Part shown: positions 53,623 through 61,351 of the stretch, in pieces
How positions within the stretch are numbered: position 1 is the stretch's first letter
How the letters are laid out: every line of letters begins with the position of its first letter
Source of the DNA: Palleronia caenipelagi
GTDB lineage: Bacteria > Pseudomonadota > Alphaproteobacteria > Rhodobacterales > Rhodobacteraceae
NCBI RefSeq assembly: GCF_007004065.1
Contig: NZ_VFSV01000004.1
Location: forward strand, 110,823 to 174,822
Direction of reading: 5' to 3'
DNA: 64,000 nt
The notes under the pieces: generated by a model
The model's database searches: none
Seen by the model: the letters and a program-made list of their open reading frames with translations, nothing else
What the model was told of the DNA's origin: nothing
Program-made: the position numbers and the translations under genes

Positions 53623-54510
53623 GTGCCCAAACGCCCCTACGATCTGCCGCCCATGAGTGCGCTCGTGGCTTTCGAAGCTGCTGCCCGGCATGTGGGCTTC
53701 AAGGCGGCCGCGCGTGAGCTGAATGTGACCCCGGCGGCCATCAGCCATCAGGTCAAGGCGCTGGAGACGGAGTTGCGATGCGCCCTGTTCAACCGCCATC
53801 ATCGGGGCGTGGAACTGACAGAGGCCGGCGCTTATCTTCTGGTCGCCTTGCAACGGGGCTTTGAGGCCATGGGAGAGGCTGTGGGCCAACTGCGGCAGAA
53901 CGCCCGCCGCAGTTCGGTTGTGATCCGGGTCACCACCGCTGTCAGCACCCTCTGGCTCACGCCGAAGCTTGCCCAGTTCTGGAAGGCGCATCCCGATGTC
54001 TCAGTAGCGCAGATCGTTAGCGATACGGATTTGCTCAGCACCGACTGCGATCTGAGTATCCATTACGGAGTCCCGCCCGCTCGAGATCCGACGTGCCGCG
54101 CTCTGTTTGCTGACCGGATCATGGCGCTGGGCAGTCCGCGCTTTGCCACCGCTCACCCGGTGCGTGGGGTCGGCGATCTGGCTGCGCTCCCTCTCATCCA
54201 GTTTGACAGCACCCAGACGGGCTGGACGGGGTGGGCCGAATGGTTCCGGGCGGTGGGTCATGATGCTCCTGTGCAGGCCGCACACCGGGTGAATAACTAC
54301 GCCATCGCCTTGCAGGCGGCGCGCGACGACATGGGAGCGGTGCTGGGCTGGGTCGACCTCGCGCGGGTTTATCTGCAGTCGGGAGAGCTGGTGCCGCTCT
54401 TGCCAGACGCGGTAGAGACCGGGGACCAGTTCTATGTCCGGCTGCACCGACATGCGACGGATCGCTCACGGTTGGTCCACGACTGGCTGCTGAGGAACTG
54501 TCAGGCTTAG
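53623..54510 (+). CDS. LysR family regulator, GcvA type
   Basis: A 295-residue LysR protein. The helix-turn-helix is in residues 8-66 (SALVAFEAAARHVGFKAAARELNVTPAAISHQVKALE), the GcvA-like form. The effector domain follows. GTG at 53623 has AGGAG seven bases upstream. It is divergent from the MttB-like gene (132 bases apart) and overlaps the convergent demethylase gene by four bases at the stops. It is placed to control methylated-amine use. Confidence 0.87.
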   Translation: MPKRPYDLPPMSALVAFEAAARHVGFKAAARELNVTPAAISHQVKALETELRCALFNRHHRGVELTEAGAYLLVALQRGFEAMGEAVGQLRQNARRSSVVIRVTTAVSTLWLTPKLAQFWKAHPDVSVAQIVSDTDLLSTDCDLSIHYGVPPARDPTCRALFADRIMALGSPRFATAHPVRGVGDLAALPLIQFDSTQTGWTGWAEWFRAVGHDAPVQAAHRVNNYAIALQAARDDMGAVLGWVDLARVYLQSGELVPLLPDAVETGDQFYVRLHRHATDRSRLVHDWLLRNCQA

Positions 54511-56543
54511 ATCGCCTTGACCAGCCGCAGCGCGTCGTAAATCGCTGCGTGGGTATTCCGCGCGGCCACCGCGTCTCCGATCCTGTAGAGCCGGAAGGCT
54601 CCCTCCGGGTTGCGCACTACCTGCTGCGGCTGTCCGTCGACCAATGCTTCGTAATCGACCTCGCCGCCATTCAGCGACCGATCCCGCAGGGCGAAGTAGA
54701 GGTCGTCGAGGGGCCGTGTGCCATGGTTGACCACGACCTGATCGACCATGCGGGCCTCGGAAAACGCGCCATAATCTGAGCCGAGCAATGCCCGCAATCC
54801 ATTGCCGTCACGTGTCACCGCATCCAGCCGCCAAAGGACTGTGTAGCGGACGTCGTGCTGTTTGAGCTCCCGCAGAGATGCGGTCAGGGACATGGCCATC
54901 ACCTCTGGGGAAAATGCGCGGTCCCGACTGACGATCTCGACCCGTGCACCACCGCGCGCCAGCTTTTCGGCGGCCTGTAGCGCCGGATAGTCGCCCGCGT
55001 CGTCGTAAATGAGAACATTCGTCCCGGGCTGCGCGTCGCCGGTCAGGATATCCCATGCCGAAACCACCAGATCCTCGCCTTCTGTCAGAACCCCGGTATC
55101 CGGCAAGCCGCCCGTGGCGACGATCACCACATCCGGGCTGGCCTCGGACACGGTCTCTTCATCGGCGAGACTGTTAAAATGGAACCGGACATCGTAGCGC
55201 GCGCATTCGGCCATCCGCCACTGGACAAGCTGCAACATCTCCTTGCGGCGCGGCGTTTGAGCCGTGAGGCGCACTTGTCCGCCGGGTTCGTTCGCCGCCT
55301 CGTGCACGATGACGTCATGGCCGCGAGCTCCGGCGACCCGCGCGGCCTCCAGACCGGCCGGACCGGCGCCGATGATCAAGACGCGTTTGCGCTCGGGGGC
55401 GGGCGGTATCTCATGCGGTTCGGTTTCTTCGCGCCCTGTTGCCGGGTTATGCAGGCAGAGCGCCATGCCCCCCTGATAGATCCTGTCGAGGCAGTAATTC
55501 GCGCCAAGGCAAGGGCGAATGCGGTCTTCTTCGCCGCGCCGGATCTTGGCCACCAGATGAGGGTCGGCCATATGGGCGCGGGTCATTCCGACCATATCGA
55601 GCTTGCCGCTGGCGATGGCGTGTCGGGCTGTCGCCACGTCCTGAATCTTGGCGGCGTGGAAGGTCGGAAATTCCGTTTCGGCCCGGATCCGACCTGCGAA
55701 GTCCAGATGCGGCGCACTGGCCATGCCCTGAACGGGAATCACATCAGTAAGCCCTGCATCTGTGTCGATATGACCGCGAATGACGTTCAGAAAATCCACC
55801 ATCCCGCAGGCCTTCAGCCGGCGCGAGATTTCCAGCCCATCCTCTGACGTGAGACCTCCGGGCAGATCCTCGTCCGCCACGTAGCGGATACCGACGATGA
55901 ACTCGGGCCCGACCCGCTCCCGGATCGCAGAGAGTGTATCGAAGGTGAAGCGGAGCCGGTTGTTGAGCGATCCGCCATAGGGACCCTGCTGGTCATTTGT
56001 CAGTGGGGACCAGAACTGGTCCATCAGGTGCCCATAGGCCTGAAGTTCGATCCCGTCGAGCCCGGCGGCCTGCATCCGTTCGGCGGCGTCGGCGTAGTCT
56101 TCGATGATCCGGGCAATGTCCCAGTCCTCGGCGCATTTGGGGAAGGCTTTATGCGAAGGCTCGCGGGCATATCCCGCCGAGACCACCGGCAGCCAGTCGC
56201 CTTTGTCCCAGCGGGTCCGGCGCCCCAGATGGGTGAGCTGGATCATCACAGCGCAGTCGTGGTCATGACAGGCGTCGGTGAGCTGGCGCATCCAGCCAAC
56301 CACCTCGTCCTTCCACGCCAGAATATTGTTGAACACCGGAGGGCTGTCGCGCGCCACGCTGGCTGATCCCGCCGTCATGGTCATCGCAACCCCGGCCTTT
56401 GCCCGCTCGACATGATAGGCACGATAGCGTCCTTTGGGCATCCCGTCCTCGGGGTAGGCGGGCTCATGGCTGGAGATCATCAAACGGTTCTTCAGCCGCA
56501 GATGCCTGAGCTGATATGGTTGCAAAAGAGGATCTTCGGCCAC
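54507..56543 (-). CDS. Flavin/FeS amine demethylase, N-methylproline demethylase (StcD) type
   Basis: A 678-residue two-part flavoenzyme of the trimethylamine dehydrogenase/dienoyl-CoA reductase group. Residues 1-365 form an FMN TIM barrel of the old yellow enzyme kind (LMISSHEPAYPEDGMPKGRY, MIQLTHLGRRT). From about residue 385 a nucleotide-binding part has LIIGAGPAGLEAARVAGARG. The FeS motif reads C345-x5-C351-x11-C363, with Ala348 where trimethylamine dehydrogenase has a fourth Cys. The sequence best fits StcD-like N-methylproline demethylases. The start is GTG at 56543 (GAGG six bases upstream). The stop overlaps the convergent LysR gene. Other N-methyl amines remain possible. Confidence 0.78.
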   Translation of the reverse strand: MAEDPLLQPYQLRHLRLKNRLMISSHEPAYPEDGMPKGRYRAYHVERAKAGVAMTMTAGSASVARDSPPVFNNILAWKDEVVGWMRQLTDACHDHDCAVMIQLTHLGRRTRWDKGDWLPVVSAGYAREPSHKAFPKCAEDWDIARIIEDYADAAERMQAAGLDGIELQAYGHLMDQFWSPLTNDQQGPYGGSLNNRLRFTFDTLSAIRERVGPEFIVGIRYVADEDLPGGLTSEDGLEISRRLKACGMVDFLNVIRGHIDTDAGLTDVIPVQGMASAPHLDFAGRIRAETEFPTFHAAKIQDVATARHAIASGKLDMVGMTRAHMADPHLVAKIRRGEEDRIRPCLGANYCLDRIYQGGMALCLHNPATGREETEPHEIPPAPERKRVLIIGAGPAGLEAARVAGARGHDVIVHEAANEPGGQVRLTAQTPRRKEMLQLVQWRMAECARYDVRFHFNSLADEETVSEASPDVVIVATGGLPDTGVLTEGEDLVVSAWDILTGDAQPGTNVLIYDDAGDYPALQAAEKLARGGARVEIVSRDRAFSPEVMAMSLTASLRELKQHDVRYTVLWRLDAVTRDGNGLRALLGSDYGAFSEARMVDQVVVNHGTRPLDDLYFALRDRSLNGGEVDYEALVDGQPQQVVRNPEGAFRLYRIGDAVAARNTHAAIYDALRLVKAI

Positions 56544-56719
56544 GATGCGCCTCGTCTCTGGAAGGTTTCACCAGCGCCGCCGAGCCCCTTGTTCCGGACG
56601 CACGCCAGCGATGTCGAACCCAGCTGACACCCCTCACGCCAGCCCGACAAGGCCAAAATGCTTGGCACTGGCTTAATTGAACTCACTCTGAAAGCGATCC
56701 GCAGGCGTTGACGGGCTGC

Positions 56720-58402
56720 CTATTCAGGACGCATCTGGATGTAGCCCGTGGGACATTCCTGCGCACAGAGGCCGCAGCCTTTGCAGTAGTCCAGATCAAA
56801 GAGGTAGAAGGACCCGTCGGTCGCCAGTTCCGCCGTTTTGATCACAGCGCTGTCGGGGCAGAAGGTCCAGCAATTGTCGCAGGCGAGGCAGTTGCCACAG
56901 GACAGACACCGCGCGGCTTCCGCCAGCGCGGCTTCATGCCCGATATCGCCCTCGATCTCGGCCTCGAAGGTCCGCTCGGACACTGGCAATTTCGGCGCAA
57001 CGCTGCGCGCGGCGGGCGGATAGTAAACCGGGTTCAGATCCGAGGCGGGCAGTTCGGCGCGGGTGTCGGTCGTGGCCTCGCCTCCGTTCAGCCGTGCGGC
57101 CACCGCCGCTACGGCGCGCGCACCGTCCCCGATGGCCTCGGCCACCGTCCCCCGGTCACCACGCGCATCGCCCAGCGCGTAGATCCGGTCGCTGAGCGTC
57201 CCCCAGTGATCCGAGGGCCGCAGGTAGCCTCGATTGATCCAGCTATGCAGCCCCTCGGGATCAACCATTTCGCCGATGCAAGGGATCACCATATCCACGT
57301 CGCGCACCCGTTCGGTGCCCTCGAAGGTCACACGTTTCTTGCGGCCATCAGTGCCGGGAACCTTCTTCAGGCTCGCCACCTCCGCGCCCACGACCTTGCT
57401 GCCGCGCATGATCAGGCGGTTGACGGTGGCGTGTGGGATGATTTCGATCCCTTCTTCCAGCGCTTCTTCCAACTCGCGCGGGACGACGTTGATCAGGTCA
57501 TCGGTAGCCGTGTCGGGGCCGGGCAGGCCGGAGGCGGTGACAAGAGTCACCTCGCCCACACCGAAGCGCTTCATGAGACGGCAGAGATCCATCGCCGTGT
57601 TGCCGCCGCCGTGAACGATCACCCGCTGGGCTGCGGGAAACTGGCCATGATCCATGAATTCCTTCAGGAGCGCGAGCCCCTCATGGTGATCGGCGGGCAC
57701 CGAGCCGCCCACATCCCAGTCGCGCCCTTCCTGACAGCCAGGGGCCAGGAGGACGGCGGCGTGATCAGCGGCGAGTGCCTCCACCGAGACATCGCGGCCC
57801 AGACGGGCGCGACAGGTCACCTCGATTCCCGGCAATGAAAGGACGCGATCAAGCTCTGCGTTCAGGGCGGCGCGCGGCAGTCGGGTGGGCGGGATGGCCG
57901 AGCGCAGGAGCCCCCCGGCCTCGGAGGCCGCTTCGAAGATCCGGGCGCGCATCCCATGGCGCAAGGCGTGGTACGCCGCCGAGACCCCGGCCGGACCGGC
58001 GCCGATGATGGCAACCACTGGCGCGTCTGCCGGCGGTTCTTCGACCGGGTAGGCCCAGCCATTCGCGACCGCTTCATCCCCCAGCCAGCGTTCAACATTG
58101 TGGATGGCCAGTGCGCCGTCGAGAGCCTTTCGGTTGCAGGCAGTCTCACAGGGATGCGGGCAGACCCGGCCAGTGACCCCCGGCAGCGGGTTCGCCGCAA
58201 CCAGAGCGCGCCACGCCGCCTCGACCCGGCCCTCCTGCAAGAGCGCAAACCACGCCTGCTGGTCCTCGCCTGCGGGGCAAGCCCCGTGGCAAGGCGCCTT
58301 GGCGTGGATATGAACGGGCTTTTCGGTGGAGCGCCAGTTGCCGGTCTTGAAGTCCAGCGAAGTGCCCGGTTCGCCATAGGCGCTGCGTGTGAGGATCGTC
58401 AT
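56720..58402 (-). CDS. GltD-like FAD/FeS subunit with C-terminal ferredoxin domain of the 2-oxoacid oxidoreductase
   Basis: A 560-residue electron-transfer protein. The N-terminal FeS part has APCHGACPAG and CPHPCETAC (81-89), as in the small subunit of glutamate synthase. An FAD motif (IIGAGPAGVSAAYHALRHG) and an NAD(P) motif (VIVHGGGNTAMDLCRLM) follow. The C-terminus is a ferredoxin (CLSCGNCLACDNCWTFCPDS and CKGCGLCAQECPTG) equal to PorD. It would link the 2-oxoacid oxidoreductase to NAD(P). ATG 58402 overlaps the beta subunit stop as ATGA. Last gene of the por operon, 176 bases from the demethylase gene; that gap has no gene. Confidence 0.85.
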   Translation of the reverse strand: MTILTRSAYGEPGTSLDFKTGNWRSTEKPVHIHAKAPCHGACPAGEDQQAWFALLQEGRVEAAWRALVAANPLPGVTGRVCPHPCETACNRKALDGALAIHNVERWLGDEAVANGWAYPVEEPPADAPVVAIIGAGPAGVSAAYHALRHGMRARIFEAASEAGGLLRSAIPPTRLPRAALNAELDRVLSLPGIEVTCRARLGRDVSVEALAADHAAVLLAPGCQEGRDWDVGGSVPADHHEGLALLKEFMDHGQFPAAQRVIVHGGGNTAMDLCRLMKRFGVGEVTLVTASGLPGPDTATDDLINVVPRELEEALEEGIEIIPHATVNRLIMRGSKVVGAEVASLKKVPGTDGRKKRVTFEGTERVRDVDMVIPCIGEMVDPEGLHSWINRGYLRPSDHWGTLSDRIYALGDARGDRGTVAEAIGDGARAVAAVAARLNGGEATTDTRAELPASDLNPVYYPPAARSVAPKLPVSERTFEAEIEGDIGHEAALAEAARCLSCGNCLACDNCWTFCPDSAVIKTAELATDGSFYLFDLDYCKGCGLCAQECPTGYIQMRPE

Positions 58403-59460
58403 GGTCTGAGCCTCCCCGCCGGATGGCCGCCGCGCCCGACCGCCGCCGTCCCGACGGTGTCGGCGTTGTCGGGGTCGCCGCCCGTGAGGCCATAGGTGGT
58501 GATGTTGTAATCCGCGAGCGCCTGCAGGTGGGCGCGTTCCTCCTCGGCCCTCGGATCGTCGGCGAATAGGTGACGAAAACGTCCCTGCAGCTCCAGATAA
58601 TCCGTCACCGGACGTACCTGCCGGATCGGCATGACGTTCGACAGCGACCCGCGCTCGAGCTCGACCATCGGAAACAGCCCACATTCCACTGCCTTACGCG
58701 CTACGTCGATGGTCAGGCGGCTGTCATGCTTCCAACCCAGCGGACAGGGAGAGTGGATGACGAGGAAGGTCGGCCCCTCGATCCCCATGGCGTAGCGGAC
58801 CTTGCGTTGCAGATCCTGCGGAAAGGCCACCGATGCAGAGGCGGCGTAGGGGATATGGTGGGCGGCGATGATGGAGACGAGGTCTTTCTTCAGATGCCGT
58901 TTTCCCATCCGCTCCTTGCCCGCCGGAGAGGTCGTCGTCGTCGCCGCATGGGGGGTGGAGGAAGAGCGCTGGATGCCCGTGTTCATGTAGGCTTCGTTGT
59001 CGTAGCAGACGTAGAGCACGTTGTGATAGCGCTCCAGCATCCCCGAAAGCGACTGAAACCCGATATCATAAGTCGCCCCGTCGCCGCCAAAGGCGAGCAC
59101 CTTGGTGTTTTTGCCGCGCGCTTTCATGGCGGCCTCGATGCCGGAGGCGACAGCCGCGGCGTTCTCGAACAGCGAATGCACCCACGGCACCCGCCACGCG
59201 CTCTGCGGCCAGGCGGTGGTAAACACCTCCAGACAGCCGGTGGCATTGGCGACGATCACGTCCGGCCCGGCGCACTCCATCACCAGCCGCGCGGCCAGAG
59301 CTTCGCCGCAGCCCTGACAGGCACGATGGCCACTCTCCAGCCCCCGAAACCGCGGCTGCGCCTCGCGGGGGCTAACTGTGCCGGGCTTGGGATCTGAGGG
59401 GCCTTCCGGCACACGCCCGAATTTCTGGCGCAACTCGGCAAGTCGGGTGGCGTCGGTCAT
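58399..59460 (-). CDS. porB: 2-Oxoacid:ferredoxin oxidoreductase beta (TPP) subunit, PorB type
   Basis: A 353-residue thiamine-diphosphate subunit. The FeS ligands include CQGC (48-51) and later Cys in NATGCLE and HSPCPLGW. The TPP motif is FGGDGATYDIGFQSLSGML with YDNEAYMNTGIQRSSSTP, characteristic of pyruvate enzymes. ATG at 59460 (GGAGG seven bases upstream, TGATG overlap) is preferred over an adjacent GTG. It carries out the carbon-bond cleavage of pyruvate with CoA, reducing ferredoxin, or the reverse. Confidence 0.92.
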   Translation of the reverse strand: MTDATRLAELRQKFGRVPEGPSDPKPGTVSPREAQPRFRGLESGHRACQGCGEALAARLVMECAGPDVIVANATGCLEVFTTAWPQSAWRVPWVHSLFENAAAVASGIEAAMKARGKNTKVLAFGGDGATYDIGFQSLSGMLERYHNVLYVCYDNEAYMNTGIQRSSSTPHAATTTTSPAGKERMGKRHLKKDLVSIIAAHHIPYAASASVAFPQDLQRKVRYAMGIEGPTFLVIHSPCPLGWKHDSRLTIDVARKAVECGLFPMVELERGSLSNVMPIRQVRPVTDYLELQGRFRHLFADDPRAEEERAHLQALADYNITTYGLTGGDPDNADTVGTAAVGRGGHPAGRLRP

Positions 59461-60632
59461 CACCGGTCCTCCGGGGCAAGTTTGGTCATATCGGCGTCGA
59501 ATACCGAAAAGCGCGGTGCGTCGGGGTCGCGGCCGGCATCCAGCAGGTCCACATAGACGGTCTCGGGGATGTCCCGCCCGCCGAGGCCGAGCGCGTGGTT
59601 GAGAATGTGCGGTGGCCGCGCCGATTGCGATAGCACGGCGGCCACTTCGGTCCCCAGCACGCCGCCCAGACCCGGCGAGATCGCCCGGTCGATGACGATA
59701 AGGCAGTCGAGCCCCTCCACTGCCTCGCGCAACGCCTCCGCCGGAAAGGGCCGGAAGCTGCGCAGAGTGATTAGCCGCGCGGGCCCCGCCTCTACATAAT
59801 GCGCCATGCCCGCCCTGAGCGTCCCCACGGTCGAGCCCATGGCAAGGATGCCGACCTTGGCCTCAGGGTCGCCCTCGACTGTCAGCAGACCCCCTGCCGC
59901 GCGGCCAAACCGGCTGTGGAATGAGGTATCGACCTCTTCGATCACCGCCAGTGCCTGTTGCATCGCAGCATGGTGGGAATGGCGGATCTCGGGAAAATAG
60001 TCGGGTGAGACCAGCATCCCCAGCGACAGGGGGCGCTCGGGGTCGAGAGACCGGCTGAACGCCATCGGCGGCAGCCAGTCGCGCACGGCCATGCGGTCAG
60101 GCAGGTCGATGGGCTCCATGGTGTGGGTCAGGATGAACCCGTCCATGCAGACCATCACCGGCAGCTCCGTCTCCTGCGTGATGCGGAAAGCCTGAATTGT
60201 TGTGTCCACTGCCTCCTGATTGGAGGTCGCATGGAGCTGGATCCAGCCCGAATCGCGCACCGCCATCGAATCCGCGTGGTCATTCCAGATCGACAGGGGC
60301 GCCGAGACCGCGCGGTTGGCTACGGTCATCACCAGCGGCAGGCGCATACCAGCAATGTTGAACAGGACCTCCGCCATCAGGAGCGTGCCTTGCGAGGCCG
60401 TCGCCGTATAGGCCCGCGCACCAGTCGCAGCCGCGCCGAGCACCACCGAGGCAGCAGAAAACTCGCTTTCGACGCTGACAAATTCCGTATGCAGGTCTCC
60501 TTGGGCCACAAGTTCCGAGAGGTTCTCGACGATGTGGGTCTGGGGGGTGATCGGATAGGCCGCTACCACGTCGGGCTCACACAGCGCTACCGCGCGGGCG
60601 ATCGCCTGACTGCCTTCGAGCGCTTCACGCAT
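59460..60632 (-). CDS. porA: 2-Oxoacid:ferredoxin oxidoreductase alpha subunit, PorA type
   Basis: A 390-residue alpha subunit. The signature YPITPQTHIVE lies near residue 25, followed by FVSVESEFSAASVVLGAAATGARAYTATASQG and GDPEAKVGILAMGSTVGTLRAG. The YPITPQ/THIVE form points to pyruvate rather than 2-oxoglutarate or indolepyruvate as substrate. It overlaps porG by eight bases and porB by one. Together the set porG-porA-porB-gltD/porD forms a complete four-subunit enzyme. Confidence 0.92.
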   Translation of the reverse strand: MREALEGSQAIARAVALCEPDVVAAYPITPQTHIVENLSELVAQGDLHTEFVSVESEFSAASVVLGAAATGARAYTATASQGTLLMAEVLFNIAGMRLPLVMTVANRAVSAPLSIWNDHADSMAVRDSGWIQLHATSNQEAVDTTIQAFRITQETELPVMVCMDGFILTHTMEPIDLPDRMAVRDWLPPMAFSRSLDPERPLSLGMLVSPDYFPEIRHSHHAAMQQALAVIEEVDTSFHSRFGRAAGGLLTVEGDPEAKVGILAMGSTVGTLRAGMAHYVEAGPARLITLRSFRPFPAEALREAVEGLDCLIVIDRAISPGLGGVLGTEVAAVLSQSARPPHILNHALGLGGRDIPETVYVDLLDAGRDPDAPRFSVFDADMTKLAPEDR

Positions 60633-61194
60633 CGCTCATCTCCTCTGCCCAGGCCCCAGCGGAAACCGCAGCGGCGGCATCGGCGATGAGGGCGAGGTTT
60701 TGCTCCAGAATGGTGCCGTTAAATCGCCCCGATACCGCTTTTTCGAGCGCCGTCAGCGCGAAACGTCCTTCGAGCGTGACAAGCGCGGCCAACAGGCCCG
60801 TATTCGGGATAGGCCGCCTCAGATGGGTGATAGCCAACTCAGTCGCGTCGATGTTCACGCAACGGCAGCCGAAATGAGCGCCGATCTCACCCCCGTCGCG
60901 GGCGGTATTCACCAACATCGCGCCGCCGGATTTGAGACCCGCCGTGATCCGCTCGTCCTGCAAGAGCGTGTCATCCTGCACGATCAGCACATCCGGCGTA
61001 CGGATCTGCGAGCGCAGATGGATTTGTGTCTGATCCACCCGGACAAAGGCGGTGACGGGCGCGCCGCGCCGCTCCGCCCCGAAGGACGGAAAGGCCTGAC
61101 ACTGCCAACCTGCCTCGAACGCCGTTGCGGCCAGCAGATAGGCTGCTGCGACACTTCCCTGGCCGCCCCGGCCATGCATGCGATACTCAATCAT
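60625..61194 (-). CDS. porG: 2-Oxoacid:ferredoxin oxidoreductase gamma subunit, PorG type
   Basis: A 189-residue gamma subunit. It opens with EYRMHGRGGQGSVAAAYLLAATAFEAG, the family fingerprint, and contains FPSFGAERRGAPVTAFVRV and DVLIVQDDTLL. It is the first gene of the por operon. An FNR-like box lies 36 bases upstream of the start, so low-oxygen control is likely. The gene is 157 bases from the end of glcB. Confidence 0.92.
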   Translation of the reverse strand: MIEYRMHGRGGQGSVAAAYLLAATAFEAGWQCQAFPSFGAERRGAPVTAFVRVDQTQIHLRSQIRTPDVLIVQDDTLLQDERITAGLKSGGAMLVNTARDGGEIGAHFGCRCVNIDATELAITHLRRPIPNTGLLAALVTLEGRFALTALEKAVSGRFNGTILEQNLALIADAAAAVSAGAWAEEMSDA

Positions 61195-61229
61195 AGGTGT
61201 AGTAAAGGACGCCCGGCCGCGGGCTGTCC

Positions 61230-61243
61230 TTGACCTAGATCAT
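61230..61243. promoter_or_regulatory. FNR/FnrL-like box upstream of the por operon
   Basis: TTGACCTAGATCAT matches the FNR consensus TTGAT-N4-ATCAA at eight of its ten fixed bases, with TTGA and ATCA cores correctly spaced. Its centre is about 42 bases before the porG start, a position suited to activation. It suggests anaerobic or microaerobic induction of the oxygen-sensitive enzyme. Confidence 0.6.
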
Positions 61244-61327
61244 GTCATCGCGTTGAACCGGGACGCATCCGACACCAAAGAGCCCGCAGAGGCGAGTTTC
61301 CAGATCCTACCCACCCCTGATTTTGCC

Positions 61328-61346
61328 GTCCCCCGAAGACGGGGAC
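61328..61346 (-). terminator. Hairpin right after glcB
   Basis: GTCCCC and GGGGAC pair across a 7-base loop, five bases beyond the glcB stop. No U-tract follows on the minus strand (GGCAAAA), so it may be a weak or factor-assisted stop before the por promoter. Confidence 0.35.
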
Positions 61347-61351
61347 CAGTC

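Noticed and set aside
53491..53991. N-terminal extension of the MttB-like protein
   Set aside because: The extra frame lies opposite the LysR gene and adds nothing family-like; a good ribosome-binding site precedes 53490.
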